Origin: Mycoplana rhizolycopersici
GTDB taxonomy: Bacteria > Pseudomonadota > Alphaproteobacteria > Rhizobiales > Rhizobiaceae
Reading direction: 5' to 3'
Length of the DNA stretch: 64,000 nucleotides
NCBI RefSeq assembly: GCF_013378445.1
Contig: NZ_JABXYK010000020.1
Location: forward strand, 16,762-80,761
Shown: piece after piece, positions 63,079 to 64,000 of the stretch
Layout: each line of letters starts with the position of its first letter
Position numbering within the stretch: position 1 is the first letter of the stretch
Notes under the pieces: generated by a model
Databases searched by the model: none
What the model was told of the DNA's origin: nothing
The model's input: only the letters and a program-made list of their open reading frames with translations
Translations under genes and position numbers: made by a program

Positions 63079-64000
63079 TCAGAACAGGAAATCCCCTTTC
63101 GTCAGGTCGCCGATCTTCACGCCCTTGAGGATCAGGACGTCACCCTTTCCTCCATCGATCCAGACGTCGGTGTCGTGGACGGAGAGATGGTTTTTCTTGA
63201 GGTCGGCAAAACTGGTTACGGATTTGAGCCGGGTCAGGTCCAGGATATCGTGTTTGGACCCAGTCGCTGCGAAGTCGGTGATCTTGTCACGGTCATAGCC
63301 GGTCTTGAAGACGAAGGTATCAGCACCACTGCCGCCGGTCAAAGTGTCGGCTCCGGCTTTGCCATCCAGAACATCCTTTCCCTTTGTTCCCTTGAGCGTG
63401 TCGGCCTTCGAGGTTCCCCGGAAGATGTCGGTCATGTCCGCCACGTTGAAGGTGAGGGTGTTGGGCGTCGGATCGATTTTCTTGCCGCCGTTCGCGGTTC
63501 CGCCGTTGTCGATGACCTGGAACTTCATCGACGCGAGCCCCTTGCCGAAGTCGTTCGGAGGCGGCGTGTAGGCGAGCTTGCCGAGATCGGTCGAGATGAC
63601 GATCTGGCCGGATTTGACCGCCTTGCCGGCAAGGGTCAGGGAGCCTGCAGCCGGGAGGGCTGCAATCTTGACGGCATGGAACGCGTTGCCGTCGATCTTG
63701 TCCGAAAAGCCGAAATCGCCCGCTTTGAAGACGTATCGCTTGTCTTCGAGCATGCTGACGATTTTGTTGCTGCCCGAAGGAGCGTCGTTGACGGGCTTGA
63801 TCGAAAAGCGGAACGCGTTCGGCGTCGGGTCGATGTTGCTGCCGCCATTGGCCGTTCCGCCATTGTCTACGATCTGGAAGGTGAAGGAGACGGGGGCGGT
63901 GGCATTGGCAGCCGGCGTATAGACCAGCTTGCCGAGATCGGCTGCGGTGACGATCTGGCCGGCCTTCAGCGCCTTGCCGGACAGCGTCAGGCTTCCCGCG
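63079..64000 (-). CDS. RTX repeat protein, C-terminal part, 5' end beyond window
   Basis: The frame is open from the window edge to a stop at 63079 (about 307 residues seen); an ATG at 63753 is internal. Two copies of a roughly 117-residue module are visible (AGSLTL(S/A)GKA…, (I/V)DNGGTANGG…IDPTPN), then a hemolysin-type calcium-binding block (GTSKADTLKGTKGKDVLDGK, then GADTLTGGSGADTFVF) and an uncleaved C-terminal region as used by type I secretion. Probably a large surface or secreted adhesin; most of it lies outside. Confidence 0.88.
   Translation of the reverse strand, partial: AGSLTLSGKALKAGQIVTAADLGKLVYTPAANATAPVSFTFQIVDNGGTANGGSNIDPTPNAFRFSIKPVNDAPSGSNKIVSMLEDKRYVFKAGDFGFSDKIDGNAFHAVKIAALPAAGSLTLAGKAVKSGQIVISTDLGKLAYTPPPNDFGKGLASMKFQVIDNGGTANGGKKIDPTPNTLTFNVADMTDIFRGTSKADTLKGTKGKDVLDGKAGADTLTGGSGADTFVFKTGYDRDKITDFAATGSKHDILDLTRLKSVTSFADLKKNHLSVHDTDVWIDGGKGDVLILKGVKIGDLTKGDFLF

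Noticed and set aside
1..64000. tRNA or rRNA genes, CRISPR arrays, complete insertion sequences
   Set aside because: I saw no cloverleaf-compatible segments with T-loop and acceptor pairing, no regularly spaced direct repeats and no transposase frame; a tRNAscan/Infernal run was not possible here.

Overview
This is a GC-rich chromosomal segment of an alphaproteobacterium, most likely a member of the Rhizobiaceae (Ensifer/Rhizobium/Shinella-like). The evidence is a fused anthranilate synthase preceded by a Trp-Trp-Trp leader peptide, a RIME1-type intergenic palindrome, rhizobial-style promoters, a solitary ClpS beside pth/ychF, and the petABC operon. I cannot fix the genus. Most of the window is ordinary core genome. 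I saw no rRNA, tRNA, CRISPR array, phage or intact insertion sequence.

Layout. 1-5 kb: a 5'-truncated DUF6638-type gene overlapping a DUF2333 gene, an Lrp regulator, and divergent fhs, followed by two kinds of palindromic intergenic repeat. 5-9.3 kb: a TonB-dependent heme-type receptor with iron-type operators, a DUF1993 gene and an extensin-like peptidase. 9.2-13.7 kb: trpL-trpE(G) with its attenuator, a CDF metal exporter coupled to queF, and an SPW membrane protein. 13.9-20 kb: HupE/UreJ, a ClpP-like protease, a small lipoprotein, a candidate leucine leader with leuA, an ECF sigma/anti-sigma pair and a TPR protein. 20-24 kb: a phosphoesterase, a Nudix protein, a glutathionyl-hydroquinone reductase-like GST, a GNAT and a secreted protein. 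24.5-31.3 kb: a leftward MoxR / DUF58 / BatA-DUF4159 / vWA membrane operon. 31.4-34 kb: DUF1285-nudL-cca, overlapping by ATGA. 34-36.2 kb: two small genes behind a FixK-type box, hemF and a small hypothetical. 36.2-41.6 kb: a decayed gene fragment, an orphan Tat-exported solute-binding protein, a CorC/HlyC-type protein, a divergent soxR/flavin reductase pair with a SoxR box, and trmL. 42-47.7 kb: two paralogous ABC exporters flanking a sugar MFS transporter. 48-51.4 kb: petABC and apt. 51.4-60 kb: two MaoC proteins, a membrane protein, ychF, clpS, pth, a solute-binding protein coupled to a GGDEF-EAL protein, and rplY. 60-64 kb: a BenE transporter, a triple-Kazal lipoprotein, a sulfotransferase and the C-terminus of an RTX repeat protein that runs off the window.

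The most interesting signals are regulatory: (i) a near-leaderless Leu-rich leader ORF upstream of leuA with competing 1:2/2:3 pairings, architecturally parallel to the trpL attenuator in the same window; (ii) an 18-codon leader ORF ahead of an ABC exporter; (iii) a SoxR box in a 19-bp promoter spacer; (iv) a FixK-type box placed for class II activation of a small unknown gene; and (v) a 27-codon ORF overlapping the petA start. All are sequence-based inferences that need experimental support.
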